Assembly (NCBI RefSeq): GCF_900113255.1
Contig: NZ_FOOR01000001.1
Coordinates: 248,001 to 312,000 of the forward strand
DNA: 64,000 nucleotides
Reading direction: 5' to 3'
Origin: Novosphingobium sp. CF614
GTDB lineage: Bacteria; Pseudomonadota; Alphaproteobacteria; Sphingomonadales; Sphingomonadaceae
Position numbers and translations under genes: made by a program
Shown here: piece after piece, positions 43,374 to 51,030 of the stretch
Numbering within the stretch: the stretch's first letter is position 1
How the letters are laid out: every line of letters starts with the position of its first letter
Notes under the pieces: model-generated
Seen by the model: the letters and a program-made list of their open reading frames with translations, nothing else
Database searches by the model: none
Told to the model about the DNA's origin: nothing

Positions 43374-44147
43374 TCACAGGAGCTCCGCCACCCCTTCCAG
43401 GCTTTCGCGCAGCTTGGCGAGCGCTTGCGCCTTGAGCTGGTGGACGCGCGGGATCGAGACCTGGAGGACCTGCGCGATCTCGGCCAGGTTCAATTCCTCC
43501 ACGAAGTAGAGCTGGACCACCAGTTTGAGCCGCTCGGGCAACTCGGTGATCGCCTCGATCACCGAACCGCGCAGTTCCTCGTCGGCCAGCAGCGAGAAGC
43601 TGTCGGGGGTCTCGTCGGCGAAGGCCATGTTCTGGTCGGAATAGACCTCGTCGATGGGATCGAAACGCAGCGGCTGGCTGGAATCGCGCAAGGCGGAAAG
43701 ATCGGCCTCGTCGATGCCCATGGCCGCGGCCAGTTCATGCCCATGCGGATCGCGGCCGAGATCACCCCGCAGCTCGGTCTCCTTCTCGGCGAGCAGCCGG
43801 CGGCGCTCGCTGGCCCCGCGCGACATCGGCACGGTGCGGCGGATGAGGTCCACCATGGCGCCGCGCACGCGCATCTTCGCATAGGCGGCGAAGCCATCCT
43901 CGGTCGGCCCGGAATGCTTCTGCGCGCATTCGGTCAGCGCTACGAGGCCGGCCTGGACGAGATCCTCAAGCTCGATCCCGGGACGCCCGGTGCCATGGAC
44001 ATGCCAGGCGAGGCGCCGGACCATCGGCAGGAAGCGGCGGACCCGGTCGCCGACGTCGCCCTGATAGGCCCCGGCTATGCGATTTGGCCGGACGCCGGGA
44101 ACCGGCGTGACGGGAGCCGTGGTGAAAACCCTGTGTTCTTGTCTCAT
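43374..44147 (-). CDS. fliA: RNA polymerase sigma factor for flagellar genes (sigma-28)
   Basis: A 257-residue sigma factor. Region 2 reads LEDLVQAGLVALTECAQKH ... FAAYAKMRVRGAMVDLIRRTV, region 3 SERRRLLAEKETELRGDLGRDPHGHELAAAMGI, and region 4 ELPERLKLVVQLYFVEELNLAEIAQVLQVSIPRVHQLKAQAL. These are FliA-type. It directs late flagellar promoters and is held by FlgM. The ATG overlaps the flhA stop (ATGA), so it is read from the sltF-flhA transcript starting at the sigma-54 promoter near 47,240. Confidence 0.94.
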   Translation of the reverse strand: MRQEHRVFTTAPVTPVPGVRPNRIAGAYQGDVGDRVRRFLPMVRRLAWHVHGTGRPGIELEDLVQAGLVALTECAQKHSGPTEDGFAAYAKMRVRGAMVDLIRRTVPMSRGASERRRLLAEKETELRGDLGRDPHGHELAAAMGIDEADLSALRDSSQPLRFDPIDEVYSDQNMAFADETPDSFSLLADEELRGSVIEAITELPERLKLVVQLYFVEELNLAEIAQVLQVSIPRVHQLKAQALAKLRESLEGVAELL

Positions 44148-46288
44148 GCGGCCATGCTCTCAGCTTGGTCATGGTGGTCGGGGCGGGTGGAATCGGGGTG
44201 CGGCAGGCCTGGCGGCTGATGGGCCGGGGGCGCCGCGCCTATGACATCGATGACTTCGATCGGCTGCGTCGCGGGCAGTTCGGCGATCGAGAGGACGAGG
44301 CACGAGGGCGCGCGCAGCCGCAGCAGCGCGGCCAGCGCCCGCCGCGCGCGCGGCTGCACGACCAGCGTGAGCGGGATCGCGCCGGGACCGCGCGCTTCGC
44401 CAAGCCCGGCGATCCTCTCGCCGATCATGCGCGCGAGGTCCGGTTCGATCACCGGCTGACCGGTGACCGGATCGTGCATGCCCTGGATGATCGCCGATTC
44501 GAGCCCGGCGTCGAGCGTGATGACCGGCAGCCGCTCGTGCGGGGGGCAGATGCGCCCGACGATCAGCCCGCCAAGATCGGCGCGGACCAGCTCGACCAGC
44601 CGTTCGTGGTCGACCGTCTGCTGCACCGCGCGCGAAAGGCTGGCGAGAATCGGCAGCGGATGCGCGATCGGAATGTGGTCCTCCAGCAGCGAGCGCAGCA
44701 CCCGGGTGAGCGCGGCGAGCGAAAGCGGCTGCGGATGGATCGTCTCCACCAGCCCGCTCGCGTGTTCCTTCAGCGATTCCAGCAGCACCTTGACCTGATC
44801 GGGTCCCAGCAGGTCCTGCGGCCGTTCCGAGAGCAGCTGGTTGAGGTGCGTGGCGATCACCGTACCGGCATCGACAGTGAGGAAACCCTCGGCAGTGGCG
44901 TGGTCGCGCGCGGCGGGGTCGATCCACAGCGCGGGACAGCCGAAGCTGGGATCGCGCGTCGCCTCTCCCCGCAAGGTGTGATTGCGGCGCACTTCGCCCG
45001 CGTCGATGGCAAGCACCTTGTCGGCGCGGATCGTCGCGCCGCCCAGGTTCACACCGCCCAGCACGATGCGATATTCGTGCGGCGGCATGTCGAGCGCGTC
45101 GCGCACCCGGAACTGGGGGACGATGAAGCCAAACGCCTGGCTGAGCTGCTTGCGCACCCCGGTGATGCGCGTGACCAGCGGCGAGCCGCGACGATCGTCG
45201 ACCAGCTGCACCAGGCCGTATCCCAGTTCGATGGTGACCAGCGTGTGGTCGGAAACGTCCTCCAGATCGATCCGCGCCGGATCGATTTCGGGCGGGGGGA
45301 CGACAATCGGAATGGCGGCGCGCGCGGCCCGCTTGCGCAAGGCGTGCCAGAGCCAGAAGGCGAGCCCGGCGGCGGGCAGGAACACCGTCTGCGGCATGGC
45401 CGGGATCATGCCGATCGCGCCCAGCACGACGGCAACCGGCAGCCAGGTGCCGGGCGCGGCGAACTGGCCGCCGATCTGCCCGGCCAGGTCGCGACTGTCG
45501 GACACGCGGGTGACGATGACGGCAGCGGCGATCGAGAGCAGCAGCGAGGGCACCTGCGCCACCAGCGCGTCGCCAATGGCCAGGGTGATGTAAGTCTGCG
45601 CGGCATCGGTTGCCGACAGGCCGTGGCTAATCATGCCCAGGCAGAAGCCGGCGATGATGTTGACGCCCAGGATCAGGAGGGCGGCGATGGCATCGCCTTT
45701 CACGAACTTGGACGAACCGTCCATCGAGCCGTAGAAATCGGCCTCGGTCGCGACTTCGCGGCGCCGGGCCTTGGCTTCCTCGGCGGTCATCAGGCCGGCG
45801 GCAAGATCGGCGTCGATCGCCATCTGCTTGCCCGGCAAGGCATCGAGGGTGAAACGGGCGGAAACTTCCGAGACGCGGCCCGCACCCTTGGTGACGACCA
45901 CCATGTTGATGATGACCAGGATCAGGAACACGAAGATGCCGACCGCGAAGTTGCCGCCGATCAGGAAGGCGCCGAAGGATTCGATCACCTTGCCGGCAGC
46001 CGCCTCGCCTTCGTGCCCGTGGACCAGCACGACGCGGGTCGAGGCGACGTTGAGCGCCAGGCGCAGCAGCGTCGCGAACAGCAGGACCGAAGGGAAGGAG
46101 GAGAAGTCCAGCGGCTTTTCGGCATTCATCGCCGCCATCAGGATCGCCACCGAAAGCGCGATGTTGAGCGTGAACGAGATGTCGAGGACGACCGCCGGAA
46201 CCGGCACGATCATCAGCACGATCAGGATCAGGATGCCGGCCGGCAGCGCCATCGCGCCCGGATCGTTGATGCGCTTGAACGGGTTCAC
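44144..46288 (-). CDS. flhA: Flagellar biosynthesis protein FlhA
   Basis: A 714-residue export gate protein: eight helices in the first half, then a large cytoplasmic domain. The FHIPEP-family signature is seen in GRVSEVSARFTLDALPGKQMAIDADLAAGLMTAEEAKARRREVATEADFYGSMDGSSKFVKGDAIA. The C-terminal domain includes LLLSIAAAVIVTRVSD and the QVLLESL-like segment. The GTG start overlaps the upstream transglycosylase stop (GTGA). FlhB and the FliP/Q/R genes are not in the window. Confidence 0.96.
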   Translation of the reverse strand: MNPFKRINDPGAMALPAGILILIVLMIVPVPAVVLDISFTLNIALSVAILMAAMNAEKPLDFSSFPSVLLFATLLRLALNVASTRVVLVHGHEGEAAAGKVIESFGAFLIGGNFAVGIFVFLILVIINMVVVTKGAGRVSEVSARFTLDALPGKQMAIDADLAAGLMTAEEAKARRREVATEADFYGSMDGSSKFVKGDAIAALLILGVNIIAGFCLGMISHGLSATDAAQTYITLAIGDALVAQVPSLLLSIAAAVIVTRVSDSRDLAGQIGGQFAAPGTWLPVAVVLGAIGMIPAMPQTVFLPAAGLAFWLWHALRKRAARAAIPIVVPPPEIDPARIDLEDVSDHTLVTIELGYGLVQLVDDRRGSPLVTRITGVRKQLSQAFGFIVPQFRVRDALDMPPHEYRIVLGGVNLGGATIRADKVLAIDAGEVRRNHTLRGEATRDPSFGCPALWIDPAARDHATAEGFLTVDAGTVIATHLNQLLSERPQDLLGPDQVKVLLESLKEHASGLVETIHPQPLSLAALTRVLRSLLEDHIPIAHPLPILASLSRAVQQTVDHERLVELVRADLGGLIVGRICPPHERLPVITLDAGLESAIIQGMHDPVTGQPVIEPDLARMIGERIAGLGEARGPGAIPLTLVVQPRARRALAALLRLRAPSCLVLSIAELPATQPIEVIDVIGAAPPAHQPPGLPHPDSTRPDHHDQAESMAA

Positions 46289-47193
46289 AGGTTGAACCTC
46301 GCCAGCTTGGCATAGGCATCACGCACGTGGGCAGGGGCGGCCTCGGCCGAAGTACCGAAAGTGCCCCGCAGCGTATCGGCCATGGACCGGGTCGCGACTT
46401 GCGGCGCCTGCGCCGTTGACGGGAGGCCGGCGTGGAATTCGCGGGCGATCGGCCCCATCGGCGGCTGCCAGGCCGCCGCCTGGTAGCCCGGCGCCTCCTG
46501 CTCGGCGGGCGCGCCGGAAATGTCCCGTGCGCCGCCGGCGCTGGCCCAGAGCGCGGCATCGCCGCTTTCCATGGCGCCGCTCACCTTGCTGCGCATCAGG
46601 TCCATGACGGCGCCGACGCTGCGCGGGGCACCCCCGGCATAGAAGATCGAGCGATTGGCGGCGGCTGCCTTGGGCAGGATCGCCGCGGCGCTCTGCGAAG
46701 GATCGGTCGCGAGCGCGGAAAGGAACTGGCTGGCGCCGGAACTGCCGAGGAAGTGGGCGAGGTAGAGTTCGGAAGCATCGGGCTCGCGGCCCAGCTGCGC
46801 GGTCAGTTCGGCCTTGTTGTCGCTGGCAAGCTCCGCCGCCATCATCGCCGAGGTATCGGCATCGTAGCGCAGCCCCATGACTTGCGCGCGAAGGCGCGGA
46901 TCGGAGATGCGCCCGCCCTGGATGGCATCGTTGACCCAGGCCATGCCATGGCTCGAGCCATGACGGTCCAGCGTCTCCAGCCATGTTCCCTGAGTGAATT
47001 GATAGAGGCCCGCCGCGCTGGACGTAGCGGCGCGGGCGCTGGGATCGAGGCTCGATTCCAGCTTGGCCTGCGCCAGCAGGTACTGGAAGTCGACCCCGGT
47101 GGCCTCGGAGGCCCGGGCGATGGCGGCGCGCGCCTGCGATCCCCTGGTCGCAGCGGCGCCGCCCATCCCCCCAATGACTTGTCCCTCGCTCAA
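46285..47193 (-). CDS. Flagellum-associated lytic transglycosylase (SltF-like)
   Basis: A 302-residue protein with an N-terminal SLT domain: the catalytic Glu lies in LLAQAKLESSLDPSARAATSSAAGLYQFTQGTWLE. The C-terminal 120 residues are low-complexity. It probably opens the peptidoglycan for the rod, because the FlgJ of this cluster lacks a muramidase domain. The start is probably a TTG at 47193 with GGGAG seven bases upstream; an ATG nine codons later (47166) is an alternative. No clear signal peptide is seen, so export may go through the flagellar apparatus. A sigma-54 promoter lies 40 bases upstream. Confidence 0.85.
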   Translation of the reverse strand: MSEGQVIGGMGGAAATRGSQARAAIARASEATGVDFQYLLAQAKLESSLDPSARAATSSAAGLYQFTQGTWLETLDRHGSSHGMAWVNDAIQGGRISDPRLRAQVMGLRYDADTSAMMAAELASDNKAELTAQLGREPDASELYLAHFLGSSGASQFLSALATDPSQSAAAILPKAAAANRSIFYAGGAPRSVGAVMDLMRSKVSGAMESGDAALWASAGGARDISGAPAEQEAPGYQAAAWQPPMGPIAREFHAGLPSTAQAPQVATRSMADTLRGTFGTSAEAAPAHVRDAYAKLARFNL

Positions 47194-47232
47194 CCCGAAG
47201 CTCCCGGTACAAATGCTACCGGTCAGGTTCTA

Positions 47233-47247
47233 GCAAGGGTCGTGCCA
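47233..47247 (-). promoter_or_regulatory. Sigma-54 promoter of the sltF-flhA-fliA operon
   Basis: On the minus strand TGGCACG-ACCC-TTGC, an exact match to the -24/-12 consensus with GG to GC spacing of 10. It sits in the 80-base gap between flgN and the transglycosylase gene, about 40 bases before the start codon. Confidence 0.88.
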
Positions 47248-47273
47248 AATCCTTTCCCAAACGCTTTGGTGGA

Positions 47274-47606
47274 TCAGGCGCGCCCTCCGGCGACGGCATA
47301 ACCGGCCCCGGCCCGATAGAGCTGCGGCGCACCGGTCAGCGCATTGAGCCGCTTGGTGACGTTGGCGGCGATAATATTGCGAACCTGGCGGTTTACCTCG
47401 TTCAGGCGCCGCGCCGTGTCGAGCATCCCGCGGCATTCCTCGTCGAGCTGGATCGCATCGACCGTGTCGAGCGTGCCGCAAAGACGATCCTTGTCGTGGG
47501 TCGCGCCGATGATCGCGTCGAGATCCAGCCCGGCAAGCGCCTGCCGCTCCTCCTCGAGGACGGCAAGCATCTGCCGCAGGATTTCGCGAAGATCGGAAGG
47601 GGTCAT
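47274..47606 (-). CDS. flgN: FlgN-like flagellar chaperone
   Basis: A 110-residue helical protein. LREILRQMLAVLEEERQALAGLDLDAIIGATHDKDRLCGTLD is the FlgN pattern of a long amphipathic helix bearing a conserved LxxLLxxERxALxxxD segment. The second helix has NEVNRQVRNIIAANVTKRLNAL. FlgN binds the hook-filament junction proteins FlgK and FlgL before export. The ATG overlaps the flgM stop (ATGA), the standard flgM-flgN order. Confidence 0.85.
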   Translation of the reverse strand: MTPSDLREILRQMLAVLEEERQALAGLDLDAIIGATHDKDRLCGTLDTVDAIQLDEECRGMLDTARRLNEVNRQVRNIIAANVTKRLNALTGAPQLYRAGAGYAVAGGRA

Positions 47607-47917
47607 TGCTTCGGGCTCCTCAGCAGCACGCCGGCTGCGATCATGGCATCGGCGATCTTTGCGGGGATCAAAGGGTAAGTGCCGGATTCGACAGCCTTGC
47701 GAATGTCCTCGACGCGTTCCGCATCGACCGGGGCTTCGCCCGGATCGAGCGCGCCCGAAGTCTCCACCGCCGGGCTGGCGGTGGCGCTGGCCTTGTTGGC
47801 ACTGCGGTTCGCCGCGACGCCGTTGGCGCCAGGCAACGATTCACCGCCCGCCGCGCGGGCCAGCCTTGCATCGATCGCCGTTGCAGCGCGTGCAGGTCCC
47901 ACTTCGATAGGTGGCAT
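47603..47917 (-). CDS. flgM: Negative regulator of flagellin synthesis FlgM (anti-sigma-28)
   Basis: A 104-residue protein. The N-terminal half is disordered and Ala-rich. The C-terminal part, ERVEDIRKAVESGTYPLIPAKIADAMIA, is the conserved FlgM sigma-binding motif (VxxIRxAIxxGxYxVDxxxIA). It holds FliA until the hook is finished and FlgM is secreted. AAGGAGCGG precedes the ATG at 47917 but lies inside a stem-loop, see the hairpin feature. The gene is coupled to flgN. Confidence 0.9.
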   Translation of the reverse strand: MPPIEVGPARAATAIDARLARAAGGESLPGANGVAANRSANKASATASPAVETSGALDPGEAPVDAERVEDIRKAVESGTYPLIPAKIADAMIAAGVLLRSPKQ

Positions 47918-47920
47918 AAT

Positions 47921-47959
47921 GCCGCTCCTTGAAAGTTCCTGCACTAAGAACGGAGCGGC
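47921..47959 (-). promoter_or_regulatory. Stem-loop hiding the flgM ribosome binding site
   Basis: GCCGCTCC (47,921-47,928) pairs perfectly with GGAGCGGC (47,952-47,959); GTTC / GAAC pairs form an inner stem. On the transcript the first arm to be read is CCGCTCC and the second holds AAGGAGCGG, the Shine-Dalgarno of flgM. Folding would block translation initiation. Confidence 0.55.
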
Positions 47960-48027
47960 GTGGAATTATTTAAGAGGGGCGGCAAGAATCTGCCATGAAC
48001 CGGCAAAACACGCAAAAATCCGCCGCC

Positions 48028-48525
48028 CTACGGCAGCGGAAGCATGACCAGGCCCGGTCTTTCGATGCGTGCCCGCATCGGTTCGCTGCGGGAATTTCCG
48101 GCGGCGGCCGGCCGAACGCGAATCCATCCGCCCACCGGTCCTCCCTCCATGGCCTCTCCGGGTTGCGAAACCGTAAAGCCGTCACCCGTAATCGCAATCG
48201 CGATGGCATCGCCGCGACTGATCGCATTGGGCGCGGCTGCGGCCGCGGCGGTCGGAACCGGCCGCCGGACCGGCACGAACAGCCGCCAGCCCTGGGCATC
48301 GCCGCACTGGACGACGACGCTGTCCTGCGAAGTCGTGCGCCAGGACAAGGCAAGGCCGCTGCGACAAGGCTGCAAGTGCAGGCGCCGGTCGACCGGCGTC
48401 AGCGCACCGCCGACATCGCCGACGGCGGCGCCGGTGAACCCGGCCACCTGACGGTCTATGGCGTCGAGATCGGCGAATGTTCCGGATACCGCGGCCGCGG
48501 CAAGAAGGACAAGGCTGGGGCTCAT
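48028..48525 (-). CDS. flgA: Flagellar basal body P-ring assembly protein FlgA
   Basis: A 165-residue periplasmic chaperone with a short signal (MSPSLVLLAAAAVSGTFA) and a C-terminal SAF-like region (VPVRRPV ... ISRGDAIAIAITGDGFTVSQPGEAMEGGPVGGWIRVRP), as in FlgA. It assists FlgI polymerisation. The ATG overlaps the stop of the MotB-like gene. It may also be transcribed from an internal sigma-54 promoter 56 bases upstream. The protein is shorter than E. coli FlgA. Confidence 0.88.
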   Translation of the reverse strand: MSPSLVLLAAAAVSGTFADLDAIDRQVAGFTGAAVGDVGGALTPVDRRLHLQPCRSGLALSWRTTSQDSVVVQCGDAQGWRLFVPVRRPVPTAAAAAAPNAISRGDAIAIAITGDGFTVSQPGEAMEGGPVGGWIRVRPAAAGNSRSEPMRARIERPGLVMLPLP

Positions 48526-49046
48526 GGCATGGACTTCCCGTCGATTGGACTTTCGCCTGGCGAATTTTCGCTTGAGCTAAGCAAGTCTTGTGCCACTTTT
48601 GCACCGGAATCCACGCCGCGCGGCGCATCGTAGGCCAGCACCACCCGTGCCGGCCCCTCGCCGGGTTCGACCACGACGCGCGCGGCGCGGCCTTGCGCGC
48701 CCGCCTGCGTCAGCAGCCGCGCGGCCTCGGCCAGCGCCCGGGATTGCCCCCCGGGATCGGAACCGTATCGCGCGGTGATGGTCAGCTGCTGGCGCGGATC
48801 GGCGGCCTGATCGCCGAGCCATTGGGCCAGCGGCGGCGCATCGGACGCGGCAAGGTAGACAGAAAGCGGCTCCGTCTGCGGCGAAGGCGCGGCCGAGGCC
48901 TTGTCTTGCGACGCTCTATCGGGCTGACGGCCGGCCGGCGGATGGCTGGCCGGCTGGCGGCTCACCGCGGCGGCGGTGACCATGAACAGGATCAGCGAGA
49001 GATCGGCCAGCGAAGTCTGCCAGCCATAGGCCCCGCGCTCGCTCAT
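48522..49046 (-). CDS. MotB/ExbD-like single-helix protein without an OmpA domain
   Basis: A 174-residue protein: one transmembrane helix right at the N-terminus containing an acidic residue (SLADLSLILFMVTAAAVS, Asp 15), as in MotB, TolR and ExbD. A Pro/Gln-rich linker and a periplasmic domain of about 110 residues (LSVYLAASDAPPLAQWLGDQAADPRQQLTITARYG; RVVVEPGEGPARVVLAYDAPRG) follow. The peptidoglycan-binding OmpA domain of MotB is absent. It overlaps the MotA-like gene and flgA. Its role as a second stator subunit or a TolR-like partner is inference. Confidence 0.7.
   Translation of the reverse strand: MSERGAYGWQTSLADLSLILFMVTAAAVSRQPASHPPAGRQPDRASQDKASAAPSPQTEPLSVYLAASDAPPLAQWLGDQAADPRQQLTITARYGSDPGGQSRALAEAARLLTQAGAQGRAARVVVEPGEGPARVVLAYDAPRGVDSGAKVAQDLLSSSENSPGESPIDGKSMP
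48581..48595 (-). promoter_or_regulatory. Sigma-54 promoter upstream of flgA, inside the MotB-like gene
   Basis: On the minus strand TGGCACA-AGAC-TTGC, one mismatch to the consensus, spacing correct. It lies about 56 bases before the flgA start and within the last codons of the MotB-like gene. Confidence 0.7.
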
Positions 49047-49711
49047 CGCCCGTGTCCCACCCCGTGCAGCTTGGCCGTCCCGGGCAGCGCGGCGCCGACC
49101 TGCTGCTCCAGCCACTCGACCACGCGCTGGCGCTCCTGCTCTTCCAGCGAGGCGCGCCGCGCCACTATGCGGCCGAGCGGCGCGAAGACGATATTGCCCA
49201 GCAGCAGGCCATAGAGCGTGGTGAGCACCGCCATGGAAATGGCCGCGGTGAAATTGCCGCCCGAACCGTCGCTCGCCGGCAGCTGGCTGAGCGAGATCAG
49301 CGTGCCGGCAAGGCCGAACACCGGGGCCAGGTCGGCCGCCTGGTTCAGCGTGCGCATCGCCCGCAGGTTCTGCCTGACGCGGCGGCGCTTGTGCGTGATG
49401 TGGGCACCGTGCAGCGCGGAGATCGAGCGGGTGCCGATCAGCGCATCGGTCGCCTCGTCAAGCTCCGCGTCGCCGAAGTGATAGGGCTCGGTGCGGATCA
49501 CCCCGTCCTTCTGCATCTCGCGGACGTGAACGGCGAGTTCGGCGCGCGCGCGCGCGGCATCGAAGCGCTTGCCGCCGATACCCGCAAGGGCGGCCAGCGC
49601 GGCAAGGGCGGCACGGGTATCGCCCAGGCCGCAGCGCAGGACGGTGGCCAGGCACGTCCCGCCCACGACGATCAGGGCGCTGGTGGCATCGAACAGGTTT
49701 TGCAGCTGCAT
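49043..49711 (-). CDS. MotA/TolQ/ExbB family proton-channel protein
   Basis: A 222-residue inner-membrane protein. A first helix lies near residue 10-26 (SALIVVGGTCLATVLRCG), then a cytoplasmic domain. Two helices follow near residues 135-155 (LAPVFGLAGTLISLSQL) and 165-190 (AISMAVLTTLYGLLLGNIVFAPL); the last carries the MotA-type TLYG...N pattern. Shorter than typical MotA. It forms an operon with the MotB-like gene. The window also contains a standard motA at 57,926-58,789, so this is an additional set. Confidence 0.8.
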   Translation of the reverse strand: MQLQNLFDATSALIVVGGTCLATVLRCGLGDTRAALAALAALAGIGGKRFDAARARAELAVHVREMQKDGVIRTEPYHFGDAELDEATDALIGTRSISALHGAHITHKRRRVRQNLRAMRTLNQAADLAPVFGLAGTLISLSQLPASDGSGGNFTAAISMAVLTTLYGLLLGNIVFAPLGRIVARRASLEEQERQRVVEWLEQQVGAALPGTAKLHGVGHGR

Positions 49712-49776
49712 CGGCGCAGTTCTCCTTCAGCACGGAGAACGGCAGCGGCGGGCACGTTTCAGCCGGGGGCGCGCAT

Positions 49777-49803
49777 TTGCCGTTTTCCGGCAAGCCTTTG
49801 CCG
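49777..49803 (+). promoter_or_regulatory. Activator-binding sites upstream of the flgB promoter
   Basis: TTGCCG-TTTTC-CGGCAA (49,777-49,793) is a 17-base palindrome, and a further TTGCCG lies at 49,798-49,803, spaced 10-11 bases apart. The array lies 55-80 bases before the sigma-54 promoter, a normal enhancer distance. The same TTGCCG-N5-CGGCAA palindrome occurs upstream of fliC. Confidence 0.65.
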
Positions 49804-49857
49804 CCGCCGCCGGGGCCGACCGGCGCATCGCCCGGAATTCGGGCTACCGAAGGCAAT

Positions 49858-49872
49858 TGGCACGATGCTTGC
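49858..49872 (+). promoter_or_regulatory. Sigma-54 promoter of the flgB operon
   Basis: TGGCACG-ATGC-TTGC, a perfect -24/-12 match with the right spacing, 38 bases before the flgB ATG. It would drive the 10-kb flgBCDEFGHIJKL-motAB run. Confidence 0.92.
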
Positions 49873-49909
49873 GAAACGGGTGGGCAGGCAATTGTGGAAC
49901 AAGAAAGAC

Positions 49910-50257
49910 ATGGCCCACGACCTTTTCGGGATCAATGGCAAGGCGCTGGAACTGCGCTCGCAGCGCATGGGCCTGCTGGCCTCGAACATCGCCAATGCCG
50001 CGACCCCCGGCTACAAGGCGAAGGACATCGACTTCACCGCGGCGCTCAAGACGGCCGAGGGTGGCACCGATGTCTCGACCGCCGCCGAGCGCTCGACGCT
50101 CTACCGGGTGCCGGTGATGCCCTCGCTCGACGGCAACACGGTCGAGCTGCAGAACGAGCAGCTCGCCTTTTCCGAAAACGCCGTCGGCTATGCGGCCACG
50201 CTCCAGTTCATCCGCGCCCGCGTCGATACCGTGACCCGCGCGCTGAAGGGAGACTGA
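49910..50257 (+). CDS. flgB: Flagellar basal body rod protein FlgB
   Basis: A 115-residue proximal rod protein. MAHDLFGINGKALELRSQRMGLLASNIANAATPGYKAKDIDF is the conserved FlgB start with the flagellar rod motif NIANAxTPGYKA, and the C-terminus ends QFIRARVDTVTRALKGD. An in-frame ATG lies 15 codons upstream (49865), but it falls within the promoter. First gene of the operon; flgC begins 3 bases later. Confidence 0.95.
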   Translation: MAHDLFGINGKALELRSQRMGLLASNIANAATPGYKAKDIDFTAALKTAEGGTDVSTAAERSTLYRVPVMPSLDGNTVELQNEQLAFSENAVGYAATLQFIRARVDTVTRALKGD

Positions 50258-50259
50258 CG

Positions 50260-50673
50260 GTGGCCGGCGACCAGCAACCCATGACCCTGTTCGGCCTGGC
50301 CCAGCGCGGGATGTCCGCGCAGCTGGTGCGCATGAACGCGGCGGCTTCCAACCTCGCCAACGCCGGCTCCGTCGCGGGCAGCGAACAGGAAGCCTACAAG
50401 CCGATCCGCGCGGTCTTCGCCGAAGACCTCGATCGCGCCAGCGGCCTTGCCACCGTTGAGGTGCAGGGCGTGGTGCGCGAACAGGCCGCCGCCGTGCGCC
50501 AGCACAACCCCGACCACCCGCTCGCCGATGCCAACGGCGATGTCTGGGAAGCTCCCGTCGATGAAAACGCGGAGATGGTCGAAATGCTCGAAGCCTCGCG
50601 CCAGTACCAGAACCTGGTCGAGGCCCTGACCACTGCCAAGCAGCTTATGCTCGACACGATGAGGATGAAATGA
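50260..50673 (+). CDS. flgC: Flagellar basal body rod protein FlgC
   Basis: A 137-residue rod protein. LAQRGMSAQLVRMNAAASNLANAGSV is the rod-protein N-terminus. YKPIRAVFAEDL and the C-terminal ENAEMVEMLEASRQYQNLVEALTTAKQLMLDTMRM are typical of FlgC. A GTG at 50260 with GGGAG seven bases upstream is the probable start; the ATG at 50281 is an alternative seven codons later. Its stop overlaps flgD (ATGA). Confidence 0.94.
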   Translation: MAGDQQPMTLFGLAQRGMSAQLVRMNAAASNLANAGSVAGSEQEAYKPIRAVFAEDLDRASGLATVEVQGVVREQAAAVRQHNPDHPLADANGDVWEAPVDENAEMVEMLEASRQYQNLVEALTTAKQLMLDTMRMK

Positions 50674-50993
50674 CCGTCACTTCCGTAACCTCGACAAGCA
50701 CCTCCACCGCCTCGTCCAGCACCGTCGGCCAGGGCCTCGGCTCGCTCGACCAGGGTGACTTCCTGAAGCTGATGACCGCGCAGATGCAGCAGCAGGACCC
50801 CTTCGATCCGGTCGACCAGAAGGAAATGCTGGCCCAGATGGCGCAGTTCTCGCAGCTCGCCGGCACGACGGAGATGGCCGACACGCTCAAGACCATCTCG
50901 TCGCAGCTCGATACGCTGGTGTCCGCCCAGACCGCCACGCAGCAGGCTGTCACCGCGCTCACCGCCGCCACCGATTCCCAGGCCGCTGCCTGA
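50670..50993 (+). CDS. flgD: Flagellar hook assembly protein FlgD, short form
   Basis: A 107-residue protein with the conserved FlgD core LDQGDFLKLMTAQMQQQDPFDPVDQKEMLAQMAQFSQL. The usual C-terminal Tudor-like and FlgD-Ig domains are missing: the protein ends 55 residues after this motif in a Ser/Thr/Ala-rich tail. Normal FlgD is about 200-230 residues. The frame closes cleanly before flgE, so it is a real short form rather than a frameshift. Confidence 0.9.
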   Translation: MTVTSVTSTSTSTASSSTVGQGLGSLDQGDFLKLMTAQMQQQDPFDPVDQKEMLAQMAQFSQLAGTTEMADTLKTISSQLDTLVSAQTATQQAVTALTAATDSQAAA

Positions 50994-51030
50994 TCCGCCC
51001 GCCCGATCCGCTCTCAAGGAGTAACGCAAG

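Noticed and set aside
44165..46315. A 716-codon plus-strand frame opposite flhA
   Set aside because: Same kind of shadow; FlhA on the minus strand is full length with its signature.
47983..47996. TGGCAGATTCTTGC on the minus strand before flgM as a sigma-54 promoter
   Set aside because: The distance between the GG and GC is one base too short (9 instead of 10), which sigma-54 does not normally tolerate.
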